Assembly: GCA_947503265.1 (NCBI GenBank)
Contig: CANNDC010000002.1
Span: forward strand, 372,001 to 436,000
DNA: 64,000 nt
Origin: an uncultured Alteromonadaceae bacterium
GTDB lineage: Bacteria; Pseudomonadota; Gammaproteobacteria; Enterobacterales; Alteromonadaceae
Reading direction: 5' to 3'
Shown: piece by piece, positions 1-9,271 of the stretch
How positions within the stretch are numbered: position 1 is the stretch's first letter
Layout of the letters: the number at the start of each line of letters is the position of its first letter
The notes under the pieces: generated by a model
What the model was told of the DNA's origin: nothing
Seen by the model: only the letters and a program-made list of their open reading frames with translations
Database searches by the model: none
Position numbers and translations under genes: made by a program

Positions 1-483
1 ATGGCTATGATGGCAATTGCACCTATTGGCGCAGCAATTACCTTCATTGCTTTGTTCACCGGCGCTGCTTGGGGTAAACCCATGTGGGGAACTTGGTGGG
101 TATGGGATGCCAGATTGACTTCTGAACTCGTCCTGTTGTTCTTGTACTTAGGTGTTATTTCGTTATACAAATCTTTCGACGATAAACTTCAGGCGGGCAA
201 GGCCGCAGGCGTGATGGCGTTAATCGGCGTGATCAATTTGCCTATCATTCACTACTCGGTTGAGTGGTGGAATACTCTGCATCAAGGTGCCACTATCAGT
301 AAATTTGACAAGCCTTCGATTGCAACTGAAATGTTATGGCCGCTACTGATTAATATTCTCGGAATGGGGCTATTTATTGGTGCTTTGGCGTTGAAACGGC
401 TGCAAAATGAACTTCTTCGTAGGGAGCTTCATCGCCCTTGGGTTTTAAAATTACTTCTCAAAGAAAGTAAAAAGTCACGTTAG
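1..483 (+). CDS. ccmC: Heme exporter subunit CcmC, 3' part
   Basis: C-terminal 160 residues of the inner-membrane protein that presents heme to CcmE in cytochrome c maturation (System I). The tryptophan-rich WWD segment WGTWWVWDARLT is at residues 29-40 of this fragment and several hydrophobic helices follow. Family members are about 240-250 aa, so roughly 80-90 N-terminal residues lie outside the window. The ATG at position 1 is therefore an internal Met. ccmD follows 12 bp downstream, and the whole ccm set continues in the same direction. Confidence 0.95.
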   Translation: MAMMAIAPIGAAITFIALFTGAAWGKPMWGTWWVWDARLTSELVLLFLYLGVISLYKSFDDKLQAGKAAGVMALIGVINLPIIHYSVEWWNTLHQGATISKFDKPSIATEMLWPLLINILGMGLFIGALALKRLQNELLRRELHRPWVLKLLLKESKKSR

Positions 484-495
484 TGGAGTAAGAAT

Positions 496-705
496 ATGCA
501 GTTTGACAGTTTAAGTGCGTTCTTTGAGATGGGCGGCTATGGCTTTTATGTTTGGCTCGCCTTCTTGGTGACTTTCATCACTATGATCGGTTTGGTGGTT
601 GAGAGTTATTGGGCAAAAAAACAATTAATTATTGCCTTCGGTGCTCAAATGGCACGTAAAAAGCGTATCAAAGACAGGCAGAAAAAAGAGGTTGCTGACA
701 AGTGA
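496..705 (+). CDS. ccmD: Heme exporter small subunit CcmD
   Basis: A 69-residue protein with one membrane segment (about residues 17-37) and a strongly basic C-terminus, as in CcmD. CcmD helps release holo-CcmE from the CcmABC complex. The identification rests mostly on size, topology and position between ccmC and ccmE, because the family is short and divergent. A GGAG-like site precedes the ATG, and the 3' end overlaps the ccmE start by 4 bp (GTGA). Confidence 0.88.
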   Translation: MQFDSLSAFFEMGGYGFYVWLAFLVTFITMIGLVVESYWAKKQLIIAFGAQMARKKRIKDRQKKEVADK

Positions 706-1163
706 ATCCGAGACGACAAAAAAGGTTGCTAGCAGTAGTTGCTATTGTAGTGTTAATGGGTGCTGCGGTTTGGTCCATGCTGATGGCATTGAGTGAAAAT
801 ATTGATCATTTTTATACGCCTTCAGAAATCATCGATGGTAAAGCGGGGGCTAAGCCAAAAGTGGGTCAACGTCTTAGAATCGGTGGCATGGTAGTGCCAG
901 GTACGGTTAAACGAGATCAAGACTCTTTGGCGGTAAGTTTTGATTTGGTAGATACCGGCCCTGCGGTAACAGTGAGTTACTCTGGCATTTTGCCGGATTT
1001 ATTTCGCGAGGGGCAGGGCATAGTCGCGACAGGCAGATTGTCAGAATCTACACACATTATCGCTGATGAAGTACTCGCCAAACATGATGAAGAATACATG
1101 CCGCCCGAGTTGGCTGAAAAAATGAAAGGGATAAAGCATGTCAAACCCTCAGATGCGTATTAG
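702..1163 (+). CDS. ccmE: Heme chaperone CcmE
   Basis: Periplasmic heme chaperone of cytochrome c maturation, 153 aa. It has one N-terminal membrane anchor (about residues 9-29) and a beta-barrel OB-like domain. The covalent heme-binding histidine is H128 in [11 protein letters not shown], with the conserved Tyr at 132. The GTG start overlaps the ccmD stop, so translation is probably coupled. It hands heme to the CcmF/CcmH ligase encoded downstream. Confidence 0.96.
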   Translation: MNPRRQKRLLAVVAIVVLMGAAVWSMLMALSENIDHFYTPSEIIDGKAGAKPKVGQRLRIGGMVVPGTVKRDQDSLAVSFDLVDTGPAVTVSYSGILPDLFREGQGIVATGRLSESTHIIADEVLAKHDEEYMPPELAEKMKGIKHVKPSDAY

Positions 1164-1177
1164 GAAGTAACCTCACT

Positions 1178-3181
1178 ATGTTTGCAGAATTAGGTCATTA
1201 CTCCCTCGTTATTGCGTTGATCATGTCGCTATTGTTGTCAATTTATCCAATGTGGGGTGCCTACAGAGGACATCAGCAAATGATGTCATTAGCCAAACCG
1301 CTGGCAGTGGGTATGTTTCTATTTACGCTGTTTTCCTACATAGCCTTGACCCATTCTTTCTACACTGATGATTTCAGCGTGGCTTACGTTGCTCACCATT
1401 CAAATAGTTTATTGCCTTGGTACTATAAAATCACAGCGGTTTGGGGAGGTCATGAAGGCTCTTTCTTGCTTTGGGTACTGATTTTTTCTATCTGGACCGT
1501 TGCCGTCGCTATACTCAGTAGAGGAATTCCTGCTCCTATGGTAGCGCGAGTGTTGTCGATACTCGGTATGGTCGCCATCGGCTTTTATTTGTTTATGTTG
1601 TTAGCGTCAAATCCGTTTGAACGGTTATTGCCGTTTTATCCTGTTGATGGACGTGACCTCAATCCGTTATTGCAAGACTTTGGCATGATTATCCATCCTC
1701 CGATGCTATACATGGGCTATGTCGGGTTTTCTGTCGCCTTTGCGTTTGCTATATCTGCTCTGATTTCGGGAAAGCTTGATTCTACTTGGGCTCGTTGGTC
1801 TCGCCCATGGACAATAGCCGCTTGGGGCTTTTTAACTGTTGGCATAGCGTTGGGCTCGTGGTGGGCCTATTACGAACTTGGCTGGGGAGGCTGGTGGTTT
1901 TGGGATCCAGTTGAAAACGCATCCTTTATGCCATGGCTTGTTGGTACTGCTTTGATGCACAGTTTAGCTGTAACCGAAAAGCGTAAAATATTTAAGTCAT
2001 GGACAGTATTATTAGCTATTTCGGCGTTTTCTCTGAGCTTGTTAGGTACCTTCTTGGTTCGATCTGGTATCTTGGTGTCGGTGCATTCTTTCGCAAGTGA
2101 CCCGACTCGTGGATTGTTTATTCTTGGCATTCTAGGCGTGGTGATTGGCGGCTCTCTCACTTTGTATGCAATTCGGGCTCCTCAGTTGAAAAGCGTGGGA
2201 AGATACGAATTATTTTCCCGAGAAGTCTTGTTAATTGGCAATAATTTGCTGCTAACGGCGGCGACTATCGTGGTATTGCTGGGTACATTGCTTCCATTGG
2301 TGCACAAAGAATTGGGGATGGGGTCAATATCAATTGGTGCGCCATTCTTCAATCAAATGTTCGTCTATTTGATTGTGCCATTTGTCTTCTTGCTGACTAT
2401 AGGTCCGCTTTCGCGTTGGAAAAAACAGTCTCCTAAGGCCTTGCAAAAACACATTCTGATTGCGTTTGGTATCTCAATATCTGCCGCTTTATTAGTGCAG
2501 TTTGGAAAAGATCAAATCAGTTATATGGCCACTTTGGGGCTAGTGCTTAGTTTTTGGGTATTAGTGTCTACTGTACAAGAAATACTACAACGCATCGATA
2601 GTACAGGCTTTGATCGTTCTAATAGCACTTCATCATTGAGTAAATTGTCAAAACTCACTCCGAGTCACTGGGGTATGGTGCTTGGCCATGTAGGGTTTGC
2701 GGTAACGTTAATTGGCATTACCTTGGTGAGTAATTTTGAGCAAGAAAAAGACTTACGTATGAGCCCAAATGATCAGGTTTCACTGGGGGGCTACGAATTC
2801 ACCTTCTTGGGTGTAGAGGCGCTTCAAGGACCAAATTATGGTGGCCATGTTGGTATTGTTGATATCCATCAAGATGGTGAACTAGTCACCCAACTGCGAG
2901 CCGAAAAACGCTTCTACCCCGTTCAGCGCACGAGCATGACAGAGGCAGGTATTGATTCAGGATTGACGAGGGATTTATTTGTTGCTTTAGGAGAACAGTT
3001 AAATAGTGGTGCTTGGGCATTACGAATTTACGTCAAACCCTTCGTCAACTGGATTTGGGCTGGCGCTTTGTTTATGGCAATAGGCGGTATCTTCTCGATC
3101 AGTGATAAACGTTATCGAATGGCCAAGGTTGCGAAAGTTAAATCTCGAATATCCAGACCGAGTATAGAGGTAAATGGATGA
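1178..3181 (+). CDS. ccmF: Heme lyase subunit CcmF
   Basis: A 667-residue polytopic inner-membrane protein, full length for CcmF. It carries the hallmark WWD motif GWGGWWFWDPVENASFMPW at about residues 231-249 and His-containing periplasmic loops (for example IIHPPMLYMGY) that bind heme. It attaches heme to apocytochrome CXXCH motifs together with CcmH/CcmI. Its stop overlaps the ccmG start by 4 bp, within one operon. Confidence 0.97.
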   Translation: MFAELGHYSLVIALIMSLLLSIYPMWGAYRGHQQMMSLAKPLAVGMFLFTLFSYIALTHSFYTDDFSVAYVAHHSNSLLPWYYKITAVWGGHEGSFLLWVLIFSIWTVAVAILSRGIPAPMVARVLSILGMVAIGFYLFMLLASNPFERLLPFYPVDGRDLNPLLQDFGMIIHPPMLYMGYVGFSVAFAFAISALISGKLDSTWARWSRPWTIAAWGFLTVGIALGSWWAYYELGWGGWWFWDPVENASFMPWLVGTALMHSLAVTEKRKIFKSWTVLLAISAFSLSLLGTFLVRSGILVSVHSFASDPTRGLFILGILGVVIGGSLTLYAIRAPQLKSVGRYELFSREVLLIGNNLLLTAATIVVLLGTLLPLVHKELGMGSISIGAPFFNQMFVYLIVPFVFLLTIGPLSRWKKQSPKALQKHILIAFGISISAALLVQFGKDQISYMATLGLVLSFWVLVSTVQEILQRIDSTGFDRSNSTSSLSKLSKLTPSHWGMVLGHVGFAVTLIGITLVSNFEQEKDLRMSPNDQVSLGGYEFTFLGVEALQGPNYGGHVGIVDIHQDGELVTQLRAEKRFYPVQRTSMTEAGIDSGLTRDLFVALGEQLNSGAWALRIYVKPFVNWIWAGALFMAIGGIFSISDKRYRMAKVAKVKSRISRPSIEVNG

Positions 3182-3750
3182 AAAAAGTTGCAGTTTTCCT
3201 AATACCTCTCGTTTTGTTTATGTTGCTAGCGGTGTTCTTATTTTCTGGATTGTTTTCTGATCCCAGGCAACGAGACTCCAGCGTTGTAGGCAAACCGGCC
3301 CCTGCGTTTGAGTTACCAGATCTTATGCAACCCGAAATTACCTACACTCAAGATATATTCAAAGGTGAAGTCACTCTGCTTAACGTTTGGGGAGTTTGGT
3401 GTGTCACATGTGCTGTAGAGCTACCTTATTTAACTGATTTAAGTCAGCAGGGAGTGAAAATTGTCGGTCTCTATTACGACCAAGATACCGATCCTGACTT
3501 CGGCATCAAAAGTATTCCTGCTATTCAACAAGAAGTGGTGGCTAAGTTGTCTAAACTTGGTAATCCTTATTCTTTCAATGTGTTTGATGTGAAACGCGAT
3601 TACTCGTTAGATTTAGGCGTGACGGGCGCGCCTGAAACTTTCGTTATTGATAAAAATGGTGTGATCAGAATGCACCATATCGGTGATATCAATCCTCGCG
3701 TTTGGGAAGGCAAAGTTGGCCCACTTTACTCGGAGCTAATCGCACAATGA
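3178..3750 (+). CDS. ccmG: Thiol:disulfide interchange protein CcmG/DsbE
   Basis: Membrane-anchored periplasmic thioredoxin-like protein, 190 aa, that reduces apocytochrome or CcmH disulfides before heme attachment. An N-terminal anchor spans about residues 5-25. The redox motif is WCVTC (C75, C78), where many homologues have WCPTC. The cis-Pro region GAPETFVIDKNG of the thioredoxin fold is present. The ATG overlaps the ccmF stop, and the 3' end overlaps ccmH by 4 bp. Confidence 0.95.
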   Translation: MKKVAVFLIPLVLFMLLAVFLFSGLFSDPRQRDSSVVGKPAPAFELPDLMQPEITYTQDIFKGEVTLLNVWGVWCVTCAVELPYLTDLSQQGVKIVGLYYDQDTDPDFGIKSIPAIQQEVVAKLSKLGNPYSFNVFDVKRDYSLDLGVTGAPETFVIDKNGVIRMHHIGDINPRVWEGKVGPLYSELIAQ

Positions 3751-4196
3751 AGTCTTTGCAAGTTTTTGTGTTCACCCTGATTTTGGCGTTTGCAGCTAGC
3801 TCATTTGCGGCAGAGGAATCTTATCAATTTGATGATCCCGCGCAGCAAGCTTTGTTTCTGGAATTGACCCAAGAGTTACGGTGCCCGATGTGCCAGAATC
3901 AAAATATAGCTGACTCTGATGCCATGATTGCCCACGATCTTCGGCGCAAAGTCTATGAATTGTTAAACCAAGGCTACAGCCGCAGCGAAGTTGTCGAATA
4001 TATGAAAACGCGATATGGCGATTTTGTATCGTATCAACCTCCAGTAACGCCACTAACGGTTTGGTTGTGGGTGTTGCCAGTTCTATTCGTTTTAATGGCT
4101 GCTTTTTGGGTTTTTATTCAACGTAAAAAGCAATCACAAGAGTTTGATGAAGAAGCGCTAGCAAAGGCAGAATCAATTTTGGAGAAAGATAAATGA
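3747..4196 (+). CDS. ccmH: Cytochrome c maturation protein CcmH (short form)
   Basis: Thiol-oxidoreductase subunit of the heme ligation complex, 149 aa. It has a signal peptide (cleavage near SFA-AEE), the redox motif RCPMC (C46, C49) and a C-terminal membrane anchor at about residues 95-118. The start at 3747 was chosen over an in-frame upstream ATG because it overlaps the ccmG stop (ATGA) and begins the signal peptide. ccmH and ccmI are separate genes here, unlike the fused E. coli form. Confidence 0.94.
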   Translation: MKSLQVFVFTLILAFAASSFAAEESYQFDDPAQQALFLELTQELRCPMCQNQNIADSDAMIAHDLRRKVYELLNQGYSRSEVVEYMKTRYGDFVSYQPPVTPLTVWLWVLPVLFVLMAAFWVFIQRKKQSQEFDEEALAKAESILEKDK

Positions 4197-5482
4197 GTGT
4201 ATTTTGGTTAGGCGCTATTGGCCTAACGTTGTTGGCTGTTTTACTCATCATATTGCCTTGGTATTTGTCTAGAAGCTCTTCACAGCGCGATGCGCTCACG
4301 AATACACAGATCATCAAACAACGCATGGTGGAGTTAGAAAGAGAAGTTTCAGAGGGTTTGATATCCAAGAAAGACAAAGACCTTGCTATTAAAGAGTTAA
4401 AGTTGGCATTGGTGGATGAAGTAGATGATCAAGCCGCTGATGAGAATAACTCTATAAACGATCTCCAAACCCATTCGGCAAAGCCTATCATTTTTATCGG
4501 TTTACTCATCGCTATTGGTCTAGGGGCTGGCTTGTACTACTCAGCCAGTGAAGTAAATAATATTCAACATTGGCAACGTGTCACAGCTAAATCATCTGAG
4601 TTAGCAAAACGCATCGTGATTGAAGCAGATCCTACTGTCACCGCCAAAGATCTCGAGGACTTCGCATTGGCGATGCGCACCAAACTAATCCACACACCAG
4701 ACGACCCTATTGGTTGGTTGTTGCTTGGAAGGCTGCACATGTCGACGAATAGATTAGAAAGCGCATTGCAGTCGTTTGAGAAAGCCTTGGCACTTAACCC
4801 TAACCATTTGGGGGTTTTGTCTAGCTACAGTCAAGCTATGGTAATGACAGGGCAAGAAGAATATCTACAAAAAGCCATGCCATTAATTCGCCGCTCAATT
4901 GCGCTCAACCCAGAGGATATCAACGCTTACGGAATGTTGGCTGTAACCGCCACTCAGTTAGGTGAAAAACAAACAGCATTGACGAGTTGGCAAACGTTAA
5001 AATCTAAATTACCTGAATCTGATCCCATGATTGCTCAGGTAAATGAAAGAATCGCAGCACTGAGCGTAGAGTCGGTAAATGTAAGTGATCGCAACACAGA
5101 AATTAACAATTTGGCACAGGAAGAAGCACAAACTTCGGTTATAATTGAAATTAAGTTGGATGAAAAACTGTCTGATAAATTGCCAGACAACGCATTTTTA
5201 TTTGTTTTTGCTCAAGATGCGAGTGGTCAAGTTAGAATGCCTGCAGCTGTGGTGAAAAATAAGTATACCCAGTTACCAATTCAAGTGCAGTTGTCAGATG
5301 CGAATGCCATGATGCCAACCTATAAATTGTCACAATTAACCGAAGCGAAGCTGGTGGCGCGCATTTCAGTAGATGAAAATGTTGCGCAAGCAAAAGGTGA
5401 ATTGCAAGGAGAAGTGATCATATCCTTGACCCCAGGGCAACAGACTCGACAAACAATTATTATTGATAAGGAACTCATGTAG
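4193..5482 (+). CDS. ccmI: Cytochrome c maturation protein CcmI (TPR)
   Basis: Apocytochrome chaperone of the heme ligation complex, 429 aa. Two N-terminal membrane helices flank a cytoplasmic loop. TPR-like repeats follow (the first around DPIGWLLLGRLHMSTNRLES), then a C-terminal beta-rich domain of the type seen in long CcmI/CycH proteins. The start overlaps the ccmH stop and the end overlaps mlaA by 1 bp, so this is the last ccm gene of the operon. Confidence 0.93.
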   Translation: MSVFWLGAIGLTLLAVLLIILPWYLSRSSSQRDALTNTQIIKQRMVELEREVSEGLISKKDKDLAIKELKLALVDEVDDQAADENNSINDLQTHSAKPIIFIGLLIAIGLGAGLYYSASEVNNIQHWQRVTAKSSELAKRIVIEADPTVTAKDLEDFALAMRTKLIHTPDDPIGWLLLGRLHMSTNRLESALQSFEKALALNPNHLGVLSSYSQAMVMTGQEEYLQKAMPLIRRSIALNPEDINAYGMLAVTATQLGEKQTALTSWQTLKSKLPESDPMIAQVNERIAALSVESVNVSDRNTEINNLAQEEAQTSVIIEIKLDEKLSDKLPDNAFLFVFAQDASGQVRMPAAVVKNKYTQLPIQVQLSDANAMMPTYKLSQLTEAKLVARISVDENVAQAKGELQGEVIISLTPGQQTRQTIIIDKELM

Positions 5483-6294
5483 TGAAGAAATCCTATTGGA
5501 TTGTCATTATTACTTTAATGCTATTGGGCGGTTGCGCTTCAAATAACCATGTAGAAGAACAAGTCAGTAACCAAAGCGATAATGCTGATAGCTACAGCGA
5601 GCAAAAAGACGACAGTGAATATGCAGATACACGAGACCCAATTGAAGGCTTCAACCGGGTAATGTGGGATTTCAACTATGACATCCTCGATGAATATCTG
5701 TTAAGACCCGCAACGGTAGCATATGTCGATTACATGCCTATGCCTGCGCGAAAAGGATTGCATAACGCGGCATTAAACCTTGAAGAGCCTTCCAACACGG
5801 TCAACAATCTCTTGCAGGGTAAAGTCGGTGGAAGTTTGGCTAGTTTAGGCCGTTTTGTACTCAATTCGACTGTGGGTATTTTAGGCATATTTGATGTTGC
5901 GACTGAAATTGGCCTCGACAGGCAAGAAGAAGAATTTGGAGAAGTGTTAGGTGTTTACGGTGTTGGAACTGGCGCGTACTTAATGCTTCCAGCCCTTGGC
6001 CCCAGTGATATTAGAAGTACTGTCGGTGATATTGTTGATACATCTTACTTTCCGTTGCAAGATTTGAATGTGTACGTGACTGTTTTGCGTGCGGGCGTGA
6101 AAGCCCTTGAAAGTCGCGCTCAACTTATTGAACAAGAAGCGAACCTAAATCAATCACTAGACCCTTATGCTTTTGTGAAAAATGCTTACTTCCAAAACTT
6201 AGAATTTAAGGTGAACGACGGTGAAACCACCACCAAGCCAGAAATTCTTCAGCAGGAAGAGGAAGGATTTGAAGACTTCCTTGATGGTCTGTAA
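5482..6294 (+). CDS. mlaA: Outer-membrane lipid asymmetry lipoprotein MlaA (VacJ)
   Basis: Lipoprotein of 270 aa with lipobox LGGC (C18). It carries the MlaA/VacJ core beginning DPIEGFNRVMWDFN and including the EEPSN..NN and GxYGVGTGAYLMLP regions. MlaA removes mislocalised phospholipid from the outer leaflet and passes it to the MlaFEDB pathway. It starts with GTG overlapping the ccmI stop, so it is translationally coupled to the ccm operon although functionally unrelated. The C-terminus is acidic and low complexity, as usual in the family. Confidence 0.94.
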   Translation: MKKSYWIVIITLMLLGGCASNNHVEEQVSNQSDNADSYSEQKDDSEYADTRDPIEGFNRVMWDFNYDILDEYLLRPATVAYVDYMPMPARKGLHNAALNLEEPSNTVNNLLQGKVGGSLASLGRFVLNSTVGILGIFDVATEIGLDRQEEEFGEVLGVYGVGTGAYLMLPALGPSDIRSTVGDIVDTSYFPLQDLNVYVTVLRAGVKALESRAQLIEQEANLNQSLDPYAFVKNAYFQNLEFKVNDGETTTKPEILQQEEEGFEDFLDGL

Positions 6295-7072
6295 CGACCC
6301 CATTGGTATTTTTGATTCCGGGTTAGGCGGAATCTCAATTGCGAACGCCATAACACACCGCTTACCTAACGAAAAACTCGTTTATATTGCTGATTCTGCA
6401 CATGCTCCTTATGGCGACAAGTCGGACCACTTCATCTATACTAGATGCAGGCATATGGTCGACTTCCTGATAAAGCATAATGCTAAAATGATAATAGTTG
6501 CCTGTAATACGGCTACGTTAAGTTGTATCGACAAATTGAGGCAAGAATACACGCTACCCTTTGTTGGAGTTGAACCGGGTATTAAGCCAGCAATATTATC
6601 TACCAAAAGTGGAAAAGTCGGTGTTCTAGCCACTAAAAGCTCGTTAAATAGCGAAAAATATCAGAAGTTAGCGACAAGTTTAGCAGCAGATAAGGATGTA
6701 TTTAATCAAGCCTGCATTGGGTTGGTTGAACAGATTGAAAAACTGGATTTCGATTCTGCTGATACCAAGTTGCTTTTGAAAAAATACATAGCTCCATTGT
6801 TGTTGAAGGGGGCAGATCAATTGGTATTGGGGTGCACTCACTATCCTTTTGTTTATAAACAAATAGCAGAGATTGTCGGCGACAGAGCCAATATTATTGA
6901 TACATCAGAATCCGTTGCTACACAAGCAATCAAAATTGCCACTAAGGTAGGTTTGAGCAACACGATTAAACCCACAACTGAAATCTATTCAAGCTTGTTA
7001 AATGATAAGATGCATGATCAAATAAAGACCCTATGGAATACTAATTCCATTTCCATTTATCCGTTAAATTAA
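6284..7072 (+). CDS. murI: Glutamate racemase MurI
   Basis: Cofactor-independent racemase making D-glutamate for peptidoglycan, 262 aa. The N-terminal IGIFDSGLGG motif is present, as are both catalytic cysteines: C74 in VACNTAT and C184 in LGCTHYPF. The ATG at 6284 (MVCNDPIG) fits the family N-terminus better than a longer in-frame start inside mlaA. It overlaps mlaA by 11 bp. Confidence 0.96.
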   Translation: MVCNDPIGIFDSGLGGISIANAITHRLPNEKLVYIADSAHAPYGDKSDHFIYTRCRHMVDFLIKHNAKMIIVACNTATLSCIDKLRQEYTLPFVGVEPGIKPAILSTKSGKVGVLATKSSLNSEKYQKLATSLAADKDVFNQACIGLVEQIEKLDFDSADTKLLLKKYIAPLLLKGADQLVLGCTHYPFVYKQIAEIVGDRANIIDTSESVATQAIKIATKVGLSNTIKPTTEIYSSLLNDKMHDQIKTLWNTNSISIYPLN

Positions 7073-7089
7073 ACCAATTAATTACTTAA

Positions 7090-7647
7090 ATGCATCTATT
7101 CAAGATAGTTTTTTTCACGGTACTGTTAATGTCCATTGTTGTGGGCTGTTCTAGTATTGATTCCAAGCATTTTGAGGGCGAAAACTTAGCACTTCCATTT
7201 GTTGAGGAGCTAAAGAATTGGCAACTTTTTCAAAAAGAAGAAATTGGCTTTCGTTCAAATATGTGGCAAAAACCGGGTGAAAGGTGGGCTGACACTTATG
7301 CTGTTAGCATCTACACGGGTCAGCAAGTGAATCTAGCGGACAAACGCAAGGAGATGGACGCTCCTGGTTTGGAAAGTTGTCAACATTTCGTCTCTGAGCA
7401 AGTAAAACATCCTAAAATACAAGATTACGAATACCTGTTTTGGGAAACGGATTGCATTATCAATGGACAGAGAGTCGCCAAGGTTTTACATCTAATGATT
7501 CAAGGTGAAGATAGTTTTTATCAGATTCAGAAAGCGTGGCGTAGTGGCTTTACAGAGCAAGAGGTGGAACTGTGGCGTAATCGATTTATTGATACATTTG
7601 TCTGCGATAATCGCAAATCCAATACGCGATGTCCCGCGCCAGACTAA
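7090..7647 (+). CDS. Putative lipoprotein, unknown function
   Basis: A 185-residue predicted lipoprotein (lipobox VVGC, C20) lying 17 bp after murI and probably co-transcribed. The mature part has several Trp, Tyr and Cys residues and no domain I recognise. The gene converges with the next one: its TAA shares bases with the TAG of the opposite-strand hydrolase (CTAA at 7644-7647), so the transcripts overlap tail to tail. Confidence 0.8.
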   Translation: MHLFKIVFFTVLLMSIVVGCSSIDSKHFEGENLALPFVEELKNWQLFQKEEIGFRSNMWQKPGERWADTYAVSIYTGQQVNLADKRKEMDAPGLESCQHFVSEQVKHPKIQDYEYLFWETDCIINGQRVAKVLHLMIQGEDSFYQIQKAWRSGFTEQEVELWRNRFIDTFVCDNRKSNTRCPAPD

Positions 7648-8990
7648 GGAGTGCTAACCTGTTTTGGCTCGTTTTGTTTTGACCCGCTTTGTTTTGACCC
7701 GCTTTGTTTAGATTCACTGGGTGGTTTGTAAAAGTGTTTAAAATAGACTTTGACAGACTCTTCGATGAGGTAAGACGGATTTATATTCTCGTTATTGCAT
7801 AAGGCGACAGCAGAAAATTTTTCTTTTTCAAAACGCACATAATAACTTGCAAATCCAACCCAACCACCAGAATGAAAATACGCTTTTCTGCCTGCAACTT
7901 CTCCGATAAATTGTCCATTGGCATAGAAATAGGTGTCTTCATATCCCAATTTACTATTTGGGGTATTCATTTTTTGAATAAATTTTTGCGGATTTTTACC
8001 CAGTTGCGGCTGATAAAAATTGCGATCCCAGTGAATGAAATCGTTAATGCTAGTGTGAACACCACCATCCCCAACCCAAAAAAGATTCGTCATGTGGTTG
8101 ACATATTTTGCGCCTTTTCTGGGGGCATAGCCACTGGCACGTTTCATAATCAGTTCGGTGCTATCATCGCTATAAAAGGTTTTCCGCATACCGAGCGGCT
8201 CAAAAATTTGGCTGTCAGCGTATTTTCTTAAAGATTTTCCGCTTTGCTTTTCAACCAATTGTGAAAGTAAAAAGTAGGCTAGATTGTTGTATTCGAATTG
8301 GGTTTCTGGCTGATGATCCAGTGATAGTAATTTTGCTGCTGAGTAAAATTCTTTGGTAGTGAGAAAGTCTTCATTACCTAACTTGAGTGGACGCCCAAAG
8401 TGGTTTGTTAGATTGACATCACTAGCTAGTTTGTCTCCTTCAAAGCTTGCGGCGATATGTTCATAATCCTTTAGGCCGCTCACATGCCCTAACATTGCCC
8501 TCACAGTCACCTTATAAGGATACTCAGGGAGATCAGTCAAGTAGGTCCTGATGTCTGCGTCTAGGTCGATTTTCCCTTCTTCCGCCAAAAGGTGAACCGC
8601 TGCGGCTGTAAATTGCTTAGAAAGAGAAGCGATTCTAAATACAGTATCGGGAGTATTGAGAATGTTATGTTCAAGATTGGCTAAACCGTAGCCAGCACGA
8701 TAGATAAATTCACCATTTTGTATAAACCCTGCTGCACATCCGGGTGTTTCGCGATTGGCAACAACTGCAAATATGTCGTCCACATCGTCACCGAAAGGGG
8801 TTTCGGGTAATTCTTCTTCTGGCTGTTTTTCCTGTTCTACATTTGGCTCTTCTGCTTTTCCTATAACTTTTATTCGCTCAATCTTTTTTTTCTTATTGCT
8901 GTCTTGCGCGTTAACAGGTGAAATTTGTGAACCAAAAAGCAGCGCAAAGAAGATAGCAAATAAAATAAGGTTAATGGGCTTCATTTTCAC
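7644..8990 (-). CDS. Secreted serine hydrolase of the class C beta-lactamase/esterase fold
   Basis: A 448-residue protein with an N-terminal signal peptide (cleavage near NAQ), then a charged linker, then a penicillin-binding-protein-like domain. The nucleophile motif SLSK is at 122-125, the YNN motif sits in FEYNNLAYFL, and HSGGW fits the third box (KTG/HxG). Such proteins act as esterases, D-aminopeptidases or peptidoglycan hydrolases. Substrate cannot be read from sequence. The C-terminal tail is repetitive: a 15-bp unit repeats three times at 7662-7706 and encodes an SKQSG-type repeat, probably disordered. Confidence 0.85.
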   Translation of the reverse strand: MKMKPINLILFAIFFALLFGSQISPVNAQDSNKKKKIERIKVIGKAEEPNVEQEKQPEEELPETPFGDDVDDIFAVVANRETPGCAAGFIQNGEFIYRAGYGLANLEHNILNTPDTVFRIASLSKQFTAAAVHLLAEEGKIDLDADIRTYLTDLPEYPYKVTVRAMLGHVSGLKDYEHIAASFEGDKLASDVNLTNHFGRPLKLGNEDFLTTKEFYSAAKLLSLDHQPETQFEYNNLAYFLLSQLVEKQSGKSLRKYADSQIFEPLGMRKTFYSDDSTELIMKRASGYAPRKGAKYVNHMTNLFWVGDGGVHTSINDFIHWDRNFYQPQLGKNPQKFIQKMNTPNSKLGYEDTYFYANGQFIGEVAGRKAYFHSGGWVGFASYYVRFEKEKFSAVALCNNENINPSYLIEESVKVYFKHFYKPPSESKQSGSKQSGSKQNEPKQVSTP

Positions 8991-9271
8991 TCCAGAAAAT
9001 TAAAACTCGCCAATTAAAACTAGCAATTGAGTCTATTCGATGTTCAGTTGAAATGAAGACCCGTTGCCACTGCTAAAAAGTGTAGCAGAAACATCAAGGC
9101 TGCTAAATGGGCAAAGTAAACTAATTGCATACTTGGAGCCGTAACAAGAATATCTGCGATTTCAGTCGACTATTCGTAGCAAATACAATAATGTCATTCC
9201 GAATGTATGTCTTTGTCGAAATTACGTCGTGTTTTAAAAGGCTGCATACAGCGAGGTTCCATTTATTATTT

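Noticed and set aside
1..483. Treating the ATG at position 1 as the ccmC start
   Set aside because: CcmC proteins extend some 80-90 residues further upstream. This Met is internal and the gene is cut by the window edge.
9044..9130. 28-codon hydrophobic minus-strand peptide (MQLVYFAHLAALMFLLHFLA...) between the serine hydrolase and the HDAC-like gene
   Set aside because: No ribosome site and no recognisable relative. Chance is the simpler explanation, although a small membrane peptide cannot be excluded.
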